Shown: in pieces, positions 26,396-34,478 of the stretch
How positions within the stretch are numbered: the first letter of the stretch is position 1
Layout of the letters: each line of letters opens with the position of its first letter
DNA from: an uncultured Fimbriimonadales bacterium
Lineage (GTDB): Bacteria; Armatimonadota; Fimbriimonadia; Fimbriimonadales; GBS-DC
Direction of reading: 5' to 3'
Length of the DNA: 53,850 bases
NCBI GenBank assembly: GCA_937992175.1
Contig: CALKLF010000061.1
Span: 1 to 53,850 of the forward strand
Notes under the pieces: model-generated
Databases searched by the model: none
What the model saw: the letters and a program-made list of their open reading frames with translations, nothing else
What the model was told of the DNA's origin: nothing
Translations under genes and position numbers: made by a program

Positions 26396-27571
26396 CTACA
26401 CCAGCTCGTACAATCCTGCTGCGCCCATGCCGCCACCGACGCACATGCTCACGACGCCCCACTTGCCGCCGCGCTTGCGCAGCGCGTTCAGCAAGGTGGC
26501 GGTCATGCGCGAGCCAGTTGCGCCCAGCGGATGCCCCAGCGCCACCGCGCCACCGTTCACATTCAGCCGCTCGCGCGGGATGGGCAACTCGCGCAGCACC
26601 GACAGCACCTGCGCCGCGAACGCCTCGTTAATCTCGAACAGGTCGATATCCTTAATCTTTTTGCCGTGCTTTTGCAGCAGTTTGGGGATGGCGTAGGCGG
26701 GTCCGATGCCCATCGTCTCCGGCGGCACGCCCGCGAGCGCATAGCCCACGAATCGCGCGATGGGCTGCACGCCGAGCTGATTCACCATCCGCTCGCTCAT
26801 CAGCACGACCGCCGCCGCGCCGTCGCTGCGCTGCGAAGCGTTGCCCGCCGTCACTGTGCCGTCGGCTTTGAACACGGGCTTGAGCTTGGCTAACGCCTCC
26901 AAGCTCGTGTCGGTGCGCGGTCCCTCGTCGCGGTCAAAGGTGAAGCGGTTCTCGTGGACGGTGCTGCCCTTCACGATTTTCTCATGCACTTCCACAGGCA
27001 CAATCTCGCCGTCGAACGCGCCGCTCGCCTGTGCCTCCAACGCCTTCTGGTGGCTCTGTAGCGAGAACTCGTCGGCTTCCTCGCGTGTGATGCCGTAGTG
27101 CTGCACGAGGTTCTCGGTGGTCATGCCCATGCCCAAGTAGGCGTCGGGGTAGTGCTTTGTCAGGTACGGGTTCGGGCGGAACACATGCCCTTCCATCGGC
27201 ACCATCGACATGCTCTCTGTGCCGCCCGCAATGCCCACATCGATTTGTCCCGTCTGGATGCGTTGCGCGATGATGGCAATCGCTTCCAGCCCAGAGGCGC
27301 ACATGCGGTTTACGGTGGCGGCGGGCACATCGACGGGCAGCCCCGCACGCAGCACTGCGATACGGGCGACATTCATCCCCTGCTCGGCTTCGGGCACAGC
27401 GCAGCCCAGCACCACGTCCTCAATCTGCTTCGGGTCTAATTGCGGTACGCGCTCCAGCGCGCCCTGAATCGCAAACGCCGCGAGGTCGTCTGGGCGCGTG
27501 TTGCGCAGGCTCCCGCGCGGCGCTTTGCCAATCGCTGTCCGAACTGCGGCTACCACATACGCTGCTTGCAT
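26396..27571 (-). CDS. Acetyl-CoA acetyltransferase / 3-ketoacyl-CoA thiolase
   Basis: This 391-residue thiolase performs reversible Claisen condensation or cleavage of acyl-CoA, in beta-oxidation or acetoacetyl-CoA formation. The catalytic residues are all present: nucleophilic Cys91 in NRMCASGLEA, His347 in GGAVALGHPLGATGSR and Cys377 in SMCVGGGMG. The N-terminal opening AYVVAAVRTAIGK and NEAFAAQ motif are standard. Substrate length cannot be decided from sequence alone. The ATG lies 8 nt after TACACT and lacks a ribosome binding site, consistent with a leaderless mRNA. No acyl-CoA dehydrogenase or hydratase genes are adjacent. Confidence 0.94.
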   Translation of the reverse strand: MQAAYVVAAVRTAIGKAPRGSLRNTRPDDLAAFAIQGALERVPQLDPKQIEDVVLGCAVPEAEQGMNVARIAVLRAGLPVDVPAATVNRMCASGLEAIAIIAQRIQTGQIDVGIAGGTESMSMVPMEGHVFRPNPYLTKHYPDAYLGMGMTTENLVQHYGITREEADEFSLQSHQKALEAQASGAFDGEIVPVEVHEKIVKGSTVHENRFTFDRDEGPRTDTSLEALAKLKPVFKADGTVTAGNASQRSDGAAAVVLMSERMVNQLGVQPIARFVGYALAGVPPETMGIGPAYAIPKLLQKHGKKIKDIDLFEINEAFAAQVLSVLRELPIPRERLNVNGGAVALGHPLGATGSRMTATLLNALRKRGGKWGVVSMCVGGGMGAAGLYELV

Positions 27572-27579
27572 AGTGGCAT

Positions 27580-27585
27580 AGTGTA
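27580..27585 (-). promoter_or_regulatory. -10 element TACACT, probable leaderless start of thiolase
   Basis: CGGGTACACT ends 8 nt before the thiolase ATG on the reverse strand. Any -35 would lie inside the end of the upstream Rpn-type gene. Confidence 0.58.
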
Positions 27586-27589
27586 CCCG

Positions 27590-28594
27590 CTACGACTCGG
27601 CGCGTGCAGACTCAAGGGCACGAGTGAACTCTTCCAGTGTGTCTGCATCCAACGCAAGGTCGCTCAGCTCGCGCAGCCGCTCTACCGACTGAACCTGCTT
27701 GAGCTGCGGTTCCAGCGCAAGCACAGCGTCGCCGAAGCGACGGCGTAGCACCTTCAGAGTCATCTCCACAAAGCCCTGCTGCAAGCCCTGCTGCAAGCCC
27801 TGCTGCAAGCCCTGCTCTATCCCCTTCTGCGCGCCTTCCTCGATCGCCAACTCCTCCAAGCTCGTCAACGGCCACTCCGACTCCTCCTCAAACTTGCGCA
27901 CCACCTGCTTCACCAGCTGCTCCATCTCCTGTGATAGCGTCATCATAAAGTCCACCACCTTGTACAAATGAATAACCTGCTCCGCAGTATACCCTCTCTC
28001 CTTCAGTTTGCGAATCAACGCAATCTTCTCGCTCAGCAACAAGTTCGGCTTACCCCGCGTCTTCAATGCCCGCAAATGCGCCAGCACTACCAACGCGAAC
28101 GGGTTCTCCGACTGCTCTAACTCGGCTTCGTAAAAATCCAACAACTTTACAGTGGTAAACCCAAACTGCAGCCAGCTGCCCACATTCTGATAGCCAAACG
28201 TGTTCGGACGCCAGTTGGGGTCGTCATCCGCCAAAATCGCGAGGCTGACCACCTCTGGATAATCGTAGGCGTCGAAGATGTGGTAGTGATAGACGAACAT
28301 GCGCAGGGCAAACTTGGCGTCGGGTTGCGCTTGGATTTCGATGTGGATAAGTACGAACCGTGTCGTACCGTCGCGGAAGTAGACTTTGGCGACGATGTCG
28401 GCAGTCTGGCGGCGTTTGCCGCGCACGCCGGGCGCGAGGCGGTACAGGTTGGTATCCTGAAACTCCACAGGGCGCGTCCAGTCCACTTGTTCTTGTACCG
28501 CAGGAAACAGCAGTTGCAGGCACTCGCGGAAGAACGCACGAACGGCGTACTTCCACGCCTCGTCAAACCCTCTACGCGGACGGCGTTTGCGCAT
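27590..28594 (-). CDS. Rpn/YhgA-like PD-(D/E)XK nuclease-family protein
   Basis: This 334-residue protein belongs to the recombination-promoting nuclease / YhgA-like group (PD-(D/E)XK superfamily, 'transposase_31'-like). The nuclease core is visible near residues 60-100: ADIVAKVYF followed by FVLIHIEIQAQPD, giving the D...E-x-Q arrangement. The C-terminal half is helical (DUF4351-like, LKVLRRRFGDAVLALEPQLKQVQSVERLRELSDLAL). Between them sits a GLQQ tandem peptide repeat encoded by four 12-bp DNA repeats. The start ATG 28594 (MRKRRPRRGFDEAW) is preferred; the frame is open further upstream but the extension looks non-coding. Such genes are usually present in multiple, rapidly varying copies. 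Confidence 0.85.
   Translation of the reverse strand: MRKRRPRRGFDEAWKYAVRAFFRECLQLLFPAVQEQVDWTRPVEFQDTNLYRLAPGVRGKRRQTADIVAKVYFRDGTTRFVLIHIEIQAQPDAKFALRMFVYHYHIFDAYDYPEVVSLAILADDDPNWRPNTFGYQNVGSWLQFGFTTVKLLDFYEAELEQSENPFALVVLAHLRALKTRGKPNLLLSEKIALIRKLKERGYTAEQVIHLYKVVDFMMTLSQEMEQLVKQVVRKFEEESEWPLTSLEELAIEEGAQKGIEQGLQQGLQQGLQQGFVEMTLKVLRRRFGDAVLALEPQLKQVQSVERLRELSDLALDADTLEEFTRALESARAES
27771..27818. repeat. Four tandem 12-bp units inside the Rpn-type gene
   Basis: Four copies of AAGCCCTGCTGC run from 27771 to 27818, the last with two changed bases. They encode GLQQ repeats and change length by whole codons when copies are gained or lost. Confidence 0.92.
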
Positions 28595-28635
28595 AAGTCT
28601 ACTTTTCTCGTGTCGTGTTGAAAATCCTGTTGTGG

Positions 28636-28641
28636 TATACT
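28636..28641 (+). promoter_or_regulatory. -10 element TATACT for sigma-like gene
   Basis: GTGGTATACT lies 25 nt before the ATG at 28667, with GGGGAGG between as ribosome binding site. It is divergent from the Rpn-type gene. Confidence 0.55.
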
Positions 28642-28666
28642 GTGCATATCGCTTGGGGAGGCGTAC

Positions 28667-29182
28667 ATGGCAACGACGCCTGATGTGTGGATTGAGTGGA
28701 TACACACCCTATGTATCCGTGCAGGGTTATCGGCTCCTGACGCCGAAGAGTGCGTATGTGAGATTCTGCAACGCTACTGTCGTCGGCGCGGCGCGTACCC
28801 GTGGAACGAACTTGCGCCCGATGAACGCTTGCTCCGCCTCGTTGCTCACAATGTCGCCTGCGAGTACCAGCGCACCTCCGCCCATCGCCAGCGACCGGAG
28901 CGCGACTACTGCGCTCAGCAACAAGCTCTTGCCCGCGCCGCTGAAACGCCTGAACACCAAGCGATTTCCAATGTAGACGCGGAGCGATTTCGTGCGAAGC
29001 TGCCTCGCTACTTGCGCGAAACCCTAACCTTGCTGGAAGCAGGCTACACCCCCGCCGAAATCGCCCGTACGCTGGGCGTCTGTGAAAGCACCGTGCGCAC
29101 CTATCGGCGCGAGTTGAAGGCGAAATTCGTGAAATATTTCGGCTATGACCCCACGAATCGGGGGAGTTGTGTCGTTTTATAG
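28667..29182 (+). CDS. Small ECF-like sigma factor or HTH regulator
   Basis: This 171-residue protein has a sigma-70 region 2-like helical half (about 10-80, DAEECVCEILQRYCRRRG...LLRLVAHNVACEYQR) and a region 4/LuxR-type helix-turn-helix (about 115-165, LTLLEAGYTPAEIARTLGVCESTVRTYRRELKAKF). The layout fits a short ECF sigma factor. It contains several Cys residues and ends CVVL. No anti-sigma gene is adjacent; a pseudopilin gene follows on the same strand. It could instead be a simple HTH regulator of that gene. Confidence 0.7.
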   Translation: MATTPDVWIEWIHTLCIRAGLSAPDAEECVCEILQRYCRRRGAYPWNELAPDERLLRLVAHNVACEYQRTSAHRQRPERDYCAQQQALARAAETPEHQAISNVDAERFRAKLPRYLRETLTLLEAGYTPAEIARTLGVCESTVRTYRRELKAKFVKYFGYDPTNRGSCVVL

Positions 29183-29229
29183 TGGAAGCGCAGAAGAACG
29201 CTTCCCAAACACTTGTGAGGAGGTTGCCG

Positions 29230-29286
29230 ATGATGAAACGACGGCGGAGGATACTGGTAGCAACGGAGGTATGCGATGAAACATAG
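29230..29286 (+). CDS. 18-residue leader ORF overlapping the pseudopilin start
   Basis: ATG 29230 is preceded by a strong GAGGAGG. The ORF MMKRRRRILVATEVCDET stops at TAG 29284-29286, which lies inside the pseudopilin gene, overlapping its start by 11 nt. The basic start and tight overlap suggest translational coupling rather than a functional peptide. There is no homology I can name. Confidence 0.45.
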   Translation: MMKRRRRILVATEVCDET

Positions 29287-29920
29287 AGGGCTAACTTTAG
29301 TAGAGCTGATTGTTGTGGTCGTGATAATTGCTCTTCTAGTTTCGCTCCTACTACCTGTCGTGTGGAATGTTCGTAAGCGGTCCTACGAAAGCGTGTGTAC
29401 GAGCAACCTGCGACAGATCTATGTTGCTTTCGAGGGCTACCGTCAAGACTACAATCAGTTCCCCCCTGACATAGCATGGTTGGCAACCTATGTTAAGGAG
29501 AAGGCTGTTCTTAAATGTCCAGCCGATGTCTATTCTCAGGGAGCAGCTTCGTATGATAACAGGGGGCTTGTTGAAACCAGTTATTTTTACTTTCTTCCGA
29601 GCGTTGCAGAGTACCTAAAAGTGTTGCAGGATGCTGACCCTGTCCACGGGATCGCTGTTTGCGTGCTGCATGGCACGCGCATATCCGAGACGCTCGGTCC
29701 AGCGGACCTGACCTTCACTGGAAAAGTTTTGCGGCTGCAAATAGACGGCTCCGTTCAGTCAAAACACGCTGAAATGCTCTGTTTTAACGACTCGGGGGGA
29801 AACTTCACAGAGATGCGCCACAGGTGGTACTTGTTTTCTGATGTGCGTCCGATTCCTGAAGCGGTGCTGAATCTGGATCCTTCCCTGCGTGGAGCACGTA
29901 TAGTGCCTTGTGGATATTAA
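29276..29920 (+). CDS. Pseudopilin-like protein with type IV prepilin signal
   Basis: This 214-residue protein begins with a class III prepilin signal: short basic leader MKHRG, cleavage before LTLVELIVVVVIIALLVSLLLPVV with the conserved Glu at +5. The globular part (about 45-214) has Cys residues (VCTSNLRQIYVAFEGYRQDYNQFPPD; LKCPADVY), similar to GspG/H-type or 'DUF1559-like' pseudopilins of Armatimonadota and Planctomycetota. The gene has noticeably more A/T than its neighbours, which may mean recent acquisition. ACGGAGG precedes the ATG. The type IV pilus assembly genes lie 7-13 kb away at 36393-42774. Confidence 0.85.
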   Translation: MKHRGLTLVELIVVVVIIALLVSLLLPVVWNVRKRSYESVCTSNLRQIYVAFEGYRQDYNQFPPDIAWLATYVKEKAVLKCPADVYSQGAASYDNRGLVETSYFYFLPSVAEYLKVLQDADPVHGIAVCVLHGTRISETLGPADLTFTGKVLRLQIDGSVQSKHAEMLCFNDSGGNFTEMRHRWYLFSDVRPIPEAVLNLDPSLRGARIVPCGY

Positions 29921-29956
29921 CTGTAGCCTAAGTTGCTACATGTCGATTTTGAGCGC

Positions 29957-30090
29957 GAGATTCCTCGCTTCGCTCGGAATGACAGAACTATTTTCTTTGA
30001 GCGGGCGAGATTCCTCGCTCCGCTCGGGATGACAGAGCGTTTTTTTTACGCAAACGAGCATGTCATTCCGAGCCGAAGGCGAGGAATCTC
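29957..30090. repeat. Three family A repeat copies (two direct, one inverted)
   Basis: Copies at 29957-29984 and 30007-30034 are in the same orientation; the copy at 30061-30090 is inverted. A run of eight T precedes the third. They fill nearly all of the 176 bp between the convergent pseudopilin and PrpD-family genes. Confidence 0.92.
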
Positions 30091-30096
30091 AAAATA

Positions 30097-31461
30097 TTAA
30101 TCCACCTGCAACAGCTCCATCAGCAGCGAGAGGTTCACCTGCCGATCGAGGTTCCAGACGAAGTGGAGGATCTCGTCCTGACGCTTGCGAGGCAGCACCC
30201 ACTCGGTCAGCACATAGAACTTCGCCTCCACCTCCTCGTCGGTCATGGGGTTTTTAGCGTGCCCGCGCGGGAAGGTGTTCTCTTCCGTGAGGGTGCGCCC
30301 GTCTTTGAGGTGGAGCGTGATGCGGTTCGGAATGCCCTCAGGATAGCGGGCGTCCATCGCGGGGTCGTGGCGCACAGTGATTTTGCTCACCAGCTCCAGC
30401 AGTGCGGGGTCGGTGTAGCGCGCCTCTTCAAAGGTGTCCAGGTCAGCCTTGCCGTCCATCAGCGTTGCGCCCACGATGTAGGGCAGGCTGTGGTCGGCGG
30501 TCTCGCGGCTTTGCGGACGCCACTTCTCTGGCTCGCTGCCAATAATCGAGTAGCACGCCTCGAAGGTGTCGATCTCGATGCGCTCAATCTGGCTAATGTC
30601 GCCGCCGATTTGTTCGCGCAACGCCAGCGCTGCCCACACCGCACTTTGGGCGTGGTACTCCACGGGGTAATACTTGATGTAGGTCTCGTTAATCATAAAG
30701 CCGCGCCCCTCTTCGCCGCCGAGCAGTCCCACAGTGAACTCGCCTGAGACCTGCTTCATGAAGCCCATTTTGCCCTCGAAGATTGCGGAGGGTCCCGTCA
30801 GCCCGTGCTTGGCGAGCCAGCTGGCGAACACGGCGTGTCGGCTGGAGTTGGCGAAGGCGCAGCCCTTCCACGCGGAGATTTCACCCACGCGCGTCTGGCG
30901 CATCGCAAGCCCTGACACGCCTGCGATGCTCATCGCGTGGCGGGTGGCGGTCGCGTCCAAGCCCATCAGACGGCTCGCCGCCGCCGCCGCCGAGAACAGC
31001 CCGTAGTTCACATGGTCCCAGCCGCGCGCCCGCAGGCTCGCCGAATCGCACAAGCGGCACTGAATCTCATACGCCAGCACGGTCGCCAGCAGCGTCTCCT
31101 TGCCCGAGCTGCCCTCGGCTTCGGCAACCGCCAGCACCGCCGCGATATTGTCGCTGGGATGGGCAGGCTCTTTAGAAAGGTAGGTGTCGTTGTAGTCCAG
31201 ATAGCGTATCAGCAAGCCGTTGGCGAACGCCGCCCAATCGGGTGAGGCTTTGTGGTTCGTGCCGATAATCGTCGCGCCGTAGGGGCTGCTCACCTGCGTG
31301 GCGACTGCACGCACCTGCTGCGCCGTCTCCGATCGCCACGCGCCAAACGCACACGCGATGGAGTCGATAATGCGCCGTTTCGCCTCGTGAAGCGCCTCTT
31401 GGGGCAGTGCGTCGTAGTTCAGTTCCGTTGCATAGCGTGCAAAGCGTTCTGCTAAGCTCAT
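30097..31461 (-). CDS. MmgE/PrpD family protein (2-methylcitrate dehydratase-like)
   Basis: This 454-residue protein belongs to the MmgE/PrpD family, whose best-known members dehydrate 2-methylcitrate in propionate breakdown. Others act on cis-aconitate or unknown substrates. Family blocks include ALHEAKRRIIDSIACAFGAW, LLIRYLDYNDTYLSKEPAHPSDNIAAVLAVAE, GWDHVNYGLFSAAAAASRLMGLD, GVSGLAMRQTRVGEISAWKGCAFANSSRHAVFASWLAKHGLTGP and KYYPVEYHAQSAVWAAL. No prpB/prpC is near, so the substrate is uncertain. GGGAGACAAGT precedes the ATG. Confidence 0.9.
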   Translation of the reverse strand: MSLAERFARYATELNYDALPQEALHEAKRRIIDSIACAFGAWRSETAQQVRAVATQVSSPYGATIIGTNHKASPDWAAFANGLLIRYLDYNDTYLSKEPAHPSDNIAAVLAVAEAEGSSGKETLLATVLAYEIQCRLCDSASLRARGWDHVNYGLFSAAAAASRLMGLDATATRHAMSIAGVSGLAMRQTRVGEISAWKGCAFANSSRHAVFASWLAKHGLTGPSAIFEGKMGFMKQVSGEFTVGLLGGEEGRGFMINETYIKYYPVEYHAQSAVWAALALREQIGGDISQIERIEIDTFEACYSIIGSEPEKWRPQSRETADHSLPYIVGATLMDGKADLDTFEEARYTDPALLELVSKITVRHDPAMDARYPEGIPNRITLHLKDGRTLTEENTFPRGHAKNPMTDEEVEAKFYVLTEWVLPRKRQDEILHFVWNLDRQVNLSLLMELLQVD

Positions 31462-31511
31462 ACTTGTCTCCCTATTTGAAAGGTTCGCCGCGCGGGGGAC
31501 GGCGTGGGTGT

Positions 31512-31517
31512 ATTATA
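31512..31517 (-). promoter_or_regulatory. -10 element TATAAT for the MmgE/PrpD gene
   Basis: GCGGTATAAT lies 50 nt upstream of the start codon on the reverse strand, again with GG directly before the hexamer. Confidence 0.55.
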
Positions 31518-31534
31518 CCGCTCCGCCGTTGTTT

Positions 31535-31780
31535 GCCCTCACCCTCAGCCCCCCCTCCCACGGCGGGGGCAAGGGGGTGCGCTGACAAGGGTACAACGCT
31601 TGAGTTCAACAACTGTGCATACTCCCACCTTTTTGCCCCACCCCCAGCCCCTCTCCCAAGGCATGGGCGAGGGGAACTGGGTGCATGCGCAGCACAGGTC
31701 GCTCCCCCTCTCCCACGCCGTGGGAGGGAGCGCACGCGCGGGCAGCCGCGACTCCTCCCCCGTTCACGGGGGAGGTCGGG
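31535..31780. repeat. Cluster of family B GC-rich palindromes
   Basis: At least four related palindromic units occur: about 31535-31577, 31635-31680, 31700-31731 and 31750-31780 (cores such as CTCCCACGCCGTGGGAG and CTCCCCCGTTCACGGGGGAG). They resemble the segment inserted in mnmG. The 31462-31807 gap contains nothing else I recognise apart from the promoter above. Confidence 0.8.
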
Positions 31781-31807
31781 AGAAAGAACAACAGGCAAAG
31801 GGACACT

Positions 31808-32044
31808 TTAATCTTTGAGGCACTTATTAAATCCCCTCCAACTCTGCAATCGCCTCCTCATCGCCTTGCGCAGGGCAGGGTCGTCGGCGCGTGCGTGCAT
31901 CGCCCGCAGTGTCGGCAACGCCTCCGCCAACGCGCCCCACGGTTCTGACCCCATTGGCTGTTCCAGCGCGTGACGGGCGAGGTTTATCACATCGGGCGTT
32001 GCCCACGCATAGCGCGGGCTACCCACAAGCTCTTGGGCATCCAT
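31808..32044 (-). CDS. Hypothetical 78-residue ORF next to a decayed peptidase gene
   Basis: The ORF reads MDAQELVGSPRYAWATPDV and continues with an amphipathic helical C-terminal part (LRKAMRRRLQSWRGFNKCL). A weak purine-rich site precedes it. It follows the M56 pseudogene by 12 nt in the same direction, so it may be a surviving small partner gene or a further remnant. I recognise no family. Confidence 0.35.
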   Translation of the reverse strand: MDAQELVGSPRYAWATPDVINLARHALEQPMGSEPWGALAEALPTLRAMHARADDPALRKAMRRRLQSWRGFNKCLKD

Positions 32045-32056
32045 CTTTACCCAATA

Positions 32057-32500
32057 TCACACGCTCGGCGTGCAGTCATACGCGCTCAGTTCCAGCGCAG
32101 GCAACAGGTTCGAATGCATACGCAGCGCAGTGAATAGAGGCATGTGTAGTAAAACGCTTTGAGCATTTGCTGGCGTGGCGCCTGCCTCCAGCGGCGACGC
32201 AGCGGGACGCAGCTGCTCGGCAATCTGCACCAGTAGCCCGCCATACGCATACGGCGTGCAGCCCACCACGCGCAACGCCGCCGCGTCGCTGGCGGACTCG
32301 CACCCCAGCTCCCACTGACGCGCGGCGTAGCGAATCGGCGGGAAGAAAAAGAACAGCGTCTGCGCCAGCGTCGGCGCGAAGCTCCACCACACATCACCGC
32401 GCTGCAGATGCGCTAGCACCATCCGATGCTCCGCGTCCGACAACTGTGCTCAGAGCCCTCGCGGAAGCAATACGCGGCTGCCCACTAACGCCTGCAGCAT
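32057..32500 (-). pseudogene. Remnant of an M56 (BlaR1/MecR1-type) membrane metallopeptidase
   Basis: The reverse frame from 32500 reads MLQALVGSRVLLPRGL, an in-frame TGA stop (32450-32452), then AQLSDAEHRMVLAHLQRGD, VWWSFAPTLAQTLFFFFPP and IRYAARQWELGCESASDAAA. This is the M56 peptidase core: a 'VGSRVLLP' strand, the zinc site, then 'RGD-WW', a membrane helix and the 'ELxCDxxA' segment. In intact proteins the zinc site is VLAHExxHxxRGD; here residues including HExxH are shortened to VLAHLQRGD, a loss of about four residues. With the stop codon and truncated ends, the gene is not functional. M56 proteins normally sense beta-lactams or wall stress and cleave a BlaI-type repressor; none is nearby. 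Confidence 0.78.
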
Positions 32501-32542
32501 TAACCCTTCTTTGCCCGCGCGACTGCTACAGGCGGCGCATGG

Positions 32543-32548
32543 TATCCT
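32543..32548 (+). promoter_or_regulatory. -10 element TATCCT, probable leaderless start
   Basis: ATGGTATCCT ends 7 nt before the ATG of the HD hydrolase gene, with no ribosome binding site in between. Confidence 0.58.
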
Positions 32549-32555
32549 CTAATCC

Positions 32556-33110
32556 ATGACCCGCGAACAGGCATGGCAACTGCTTTGCGAATACACGCAA
32601 TCCGAGAACCTGCGCAAGCACGCGCTAGCAGTGGAAGCCTGCATGCGCTACTACGCCCGCTTGTACGGCGAGGACGAGGAACTCTGGGGCGTGGTGGGGC
32701 TGCTGCACGATTTCGACTACGAGCGCTACCCTTCGCTGGAGGAGCATCCGTTTCGGGGTATGGAGATTCTGCGCGAGCGGGGCGTGTCGGAGACGATTAT
32801 CCGAGCCGTCGGCGCGCACGCGAATCACACAGGCATCCTGCGCGAGAGCCTGCTGGAGAAAGCCATCTTCGCCTGCGATGAAATGTCGGGCTTCGTAATC
32901 GCTGTCGCGCTGGTGAAAGGACGCACGCTCAGCACCGTCACGCCCGAATCGGTGCGCAAACGCATGAAGGAGAAAAGTTTCGCGCGGGGCGTGAACCGCG
33001 ACGACCTGACACAGGGTGCCGAGGAGCTGGGCATTTCGTTCGATAAGCATGTGGAGCATATCGTGAAGGCGTTGCAGGCGATAGCGCCGCAACTGGGGCT
33101 GAATCCTTGA
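32556..33110 (+). CDS. HD-domain metal-dependent phosphohydrolase
   Basis: This 184-residue HD/HDIG-type protein shows metal-binding residues: His in NLRKHALAVEACMRYYA, the HD pair in GLLHDFDYERYP, then HPFRGMEIL and VGAHANH. A segment LLEKAIFACDEMSGFVIAVALVKG with a conserved Asp follows. The shape matches small stand-alone HDIG hydrolases annotated as putative nucleotide or phosphomonoester hydrolases; the substrate is unknown. Its gene starts 7 nt after a -10 box. It diverges from the decayed M56 gene. Confidence 0.87.
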   Translation: MTREQAWQLLCEYTQSENLRKHALAVEACMRYYARLYGEDEELWGVVGLLHDFDYERYPSLEEHPFRGMEILRERGVSETIIRAVGAHANHTGILRESLLEKAIFACDEMSGFVIAVALVKGRTLSTVTPESVRKRMKEKSFARGVNRDDLTQGAEELGISFDKHVEHIVKALQAIAPQLGLNP

Positions 33111-33185
33111 GATCTGGTTTCTATTAGGGGTATTCAAATCCATCGGGGTTTCCTGCGCATCGTCGGCGGGGGCTACATTATACAC

Positions 33186-34478
33186 CTACTTGACCGCAAA
33201 CTCCACCACCGCCGAGTCAGGACTTCGATAGACTTTGACTACATCGAGCGCGGGCGGAGGCGGTAGCGGTTCACCGGGTGCGGTGAAGGGATCCTGCTGC
33301 CTCTGCTTCACCCTCAGGGCGTAGTCGGAATGATACAACAGGTAGATAACCTCGCGCAGGGGCAGGTGCAGTTCGCCGTCGATGAGGCGCGGTGGAGCAG
33401 AGAGCGTTATCGGCTTGTCGCCCAGCGTGGCTTTCTGCGTGTTCAGGGTGAACTGCAGTCTCACTGCGCCTGCCTGCAGGGTATAGCGATTTTCTTGGAT
33501 GGCGAGCCGAGCGGAGCGGTTCGTGAGCCACCGCACAGGCGCGTAGTAGTTACCTTCGAGCTGCTGAACTCCTCGTTCGTAGTATAGCGGATTGTCATAA
33601 TCTGTGAGCAGGCGATCGCCGCCCCGCAGTTAAAACGCGCGCAGCTCGCGCGGCGCGCCGCCCACCAGCAGAATCTGGTCGGGGCGTTGCAAGCGCGACT
33701 CATACACGGTGTAGCCGTTCCGCTTGCCCACGCGCGGCAGCGCGGGCGATACTCGCACAGCCATCGACGGCGCAACCTCCACACGCACGCGCACGGGAAC
33801 GCCCTTCGCCAAGCCGTTGGGCGCAAACAGATAGTTCAGGTGGTCGCCCTGAAGCAGGCTGTCGCCCGGTGCGCTGGGGTCGTGCCAGTTGACGCTGCGC
33901 ACTGTATAGCGCAGGGTCAGTCGGCGTGCAGCGTTGGGGGGCAGAGTCACGGCGAATGTGAGCGCGGTCGGGAACCAATTCTCACTTTCCCACTCCTGAA
34001 CGGGATGGCGCACGCCTGTGGTGGGATGCAGGTAAGCCAGCCGTTGCGTGAAGGGCTTGCTCCAGACCTGCCAGTGCGACTTAATGACCTCCCTAACTTC
34101 GTACTCGCGCTCTTCGGGCAGGTTGGGCGGGTACGCCGCGCCGATGAGGGTTCCGCTGTCGCGCCATTCCAGCAGCGCGCCGTCCAGCTCCACCGGCGGC
34201 TGCTTGTAGACGGCGTCCTGCATCAGCGCGACGAGTTGCAGTCGCTGGAGCTGGTTCAGTGGGTTGCGCAGGCGGTACTCGTCCTCAATCTCGAACCTGC
34301 CGAACTGTTCATAACGGATGCGCAGTGTGCGCTCCAGAACCTGCACACGCGCGGATGACGGCGTGAGCCACTGCTGACGCTTCGCGTCGTACAGCGACTG
34401 GTAGGCAATCAGGTCGGTTTGCGCCGCGCAGGGAGTCACCGACAGCGCCGCCACGCTCGCCAGAGTTAGCCTTCTCAT
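33186..34478 (-). pseudogene. Secreted stalk-domain protein interrupted by an in-frame TAA
   Basis: ATG 34478 has GGGAGG upstream and overlaps the stop of the preceding gene by 4 nt. The frame encodes a signal peptide (about 1-19, ending TPCAAQ) and a beta-rich region up to GGAPRELRAF, then TAA at 33630-33632. Reading on in the same frame gives LRGGDRLLTDYDNPLYYERG, VQQLEGNYYAPVRWL and a copper-amine-oxidase-like 'stalk' domain (RLQFTLNTQKATLGDKPITL, PPRLIDGELHLPLREVIYLL) to a stop at 33186. The neighbour at 34475-36019 has the same order with no stop, so one nonsense codon (282 residues before it, about 147 after) most likely splits one gene. Readthrough or a sequencing error are alternatives. 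Confidence 0.75.

Noticed and set aside
31462-31807. Several short open frames in the family B repeat cluster
   Set aside because: They are translations of GC-rich palindromes on both strands with no start signals.
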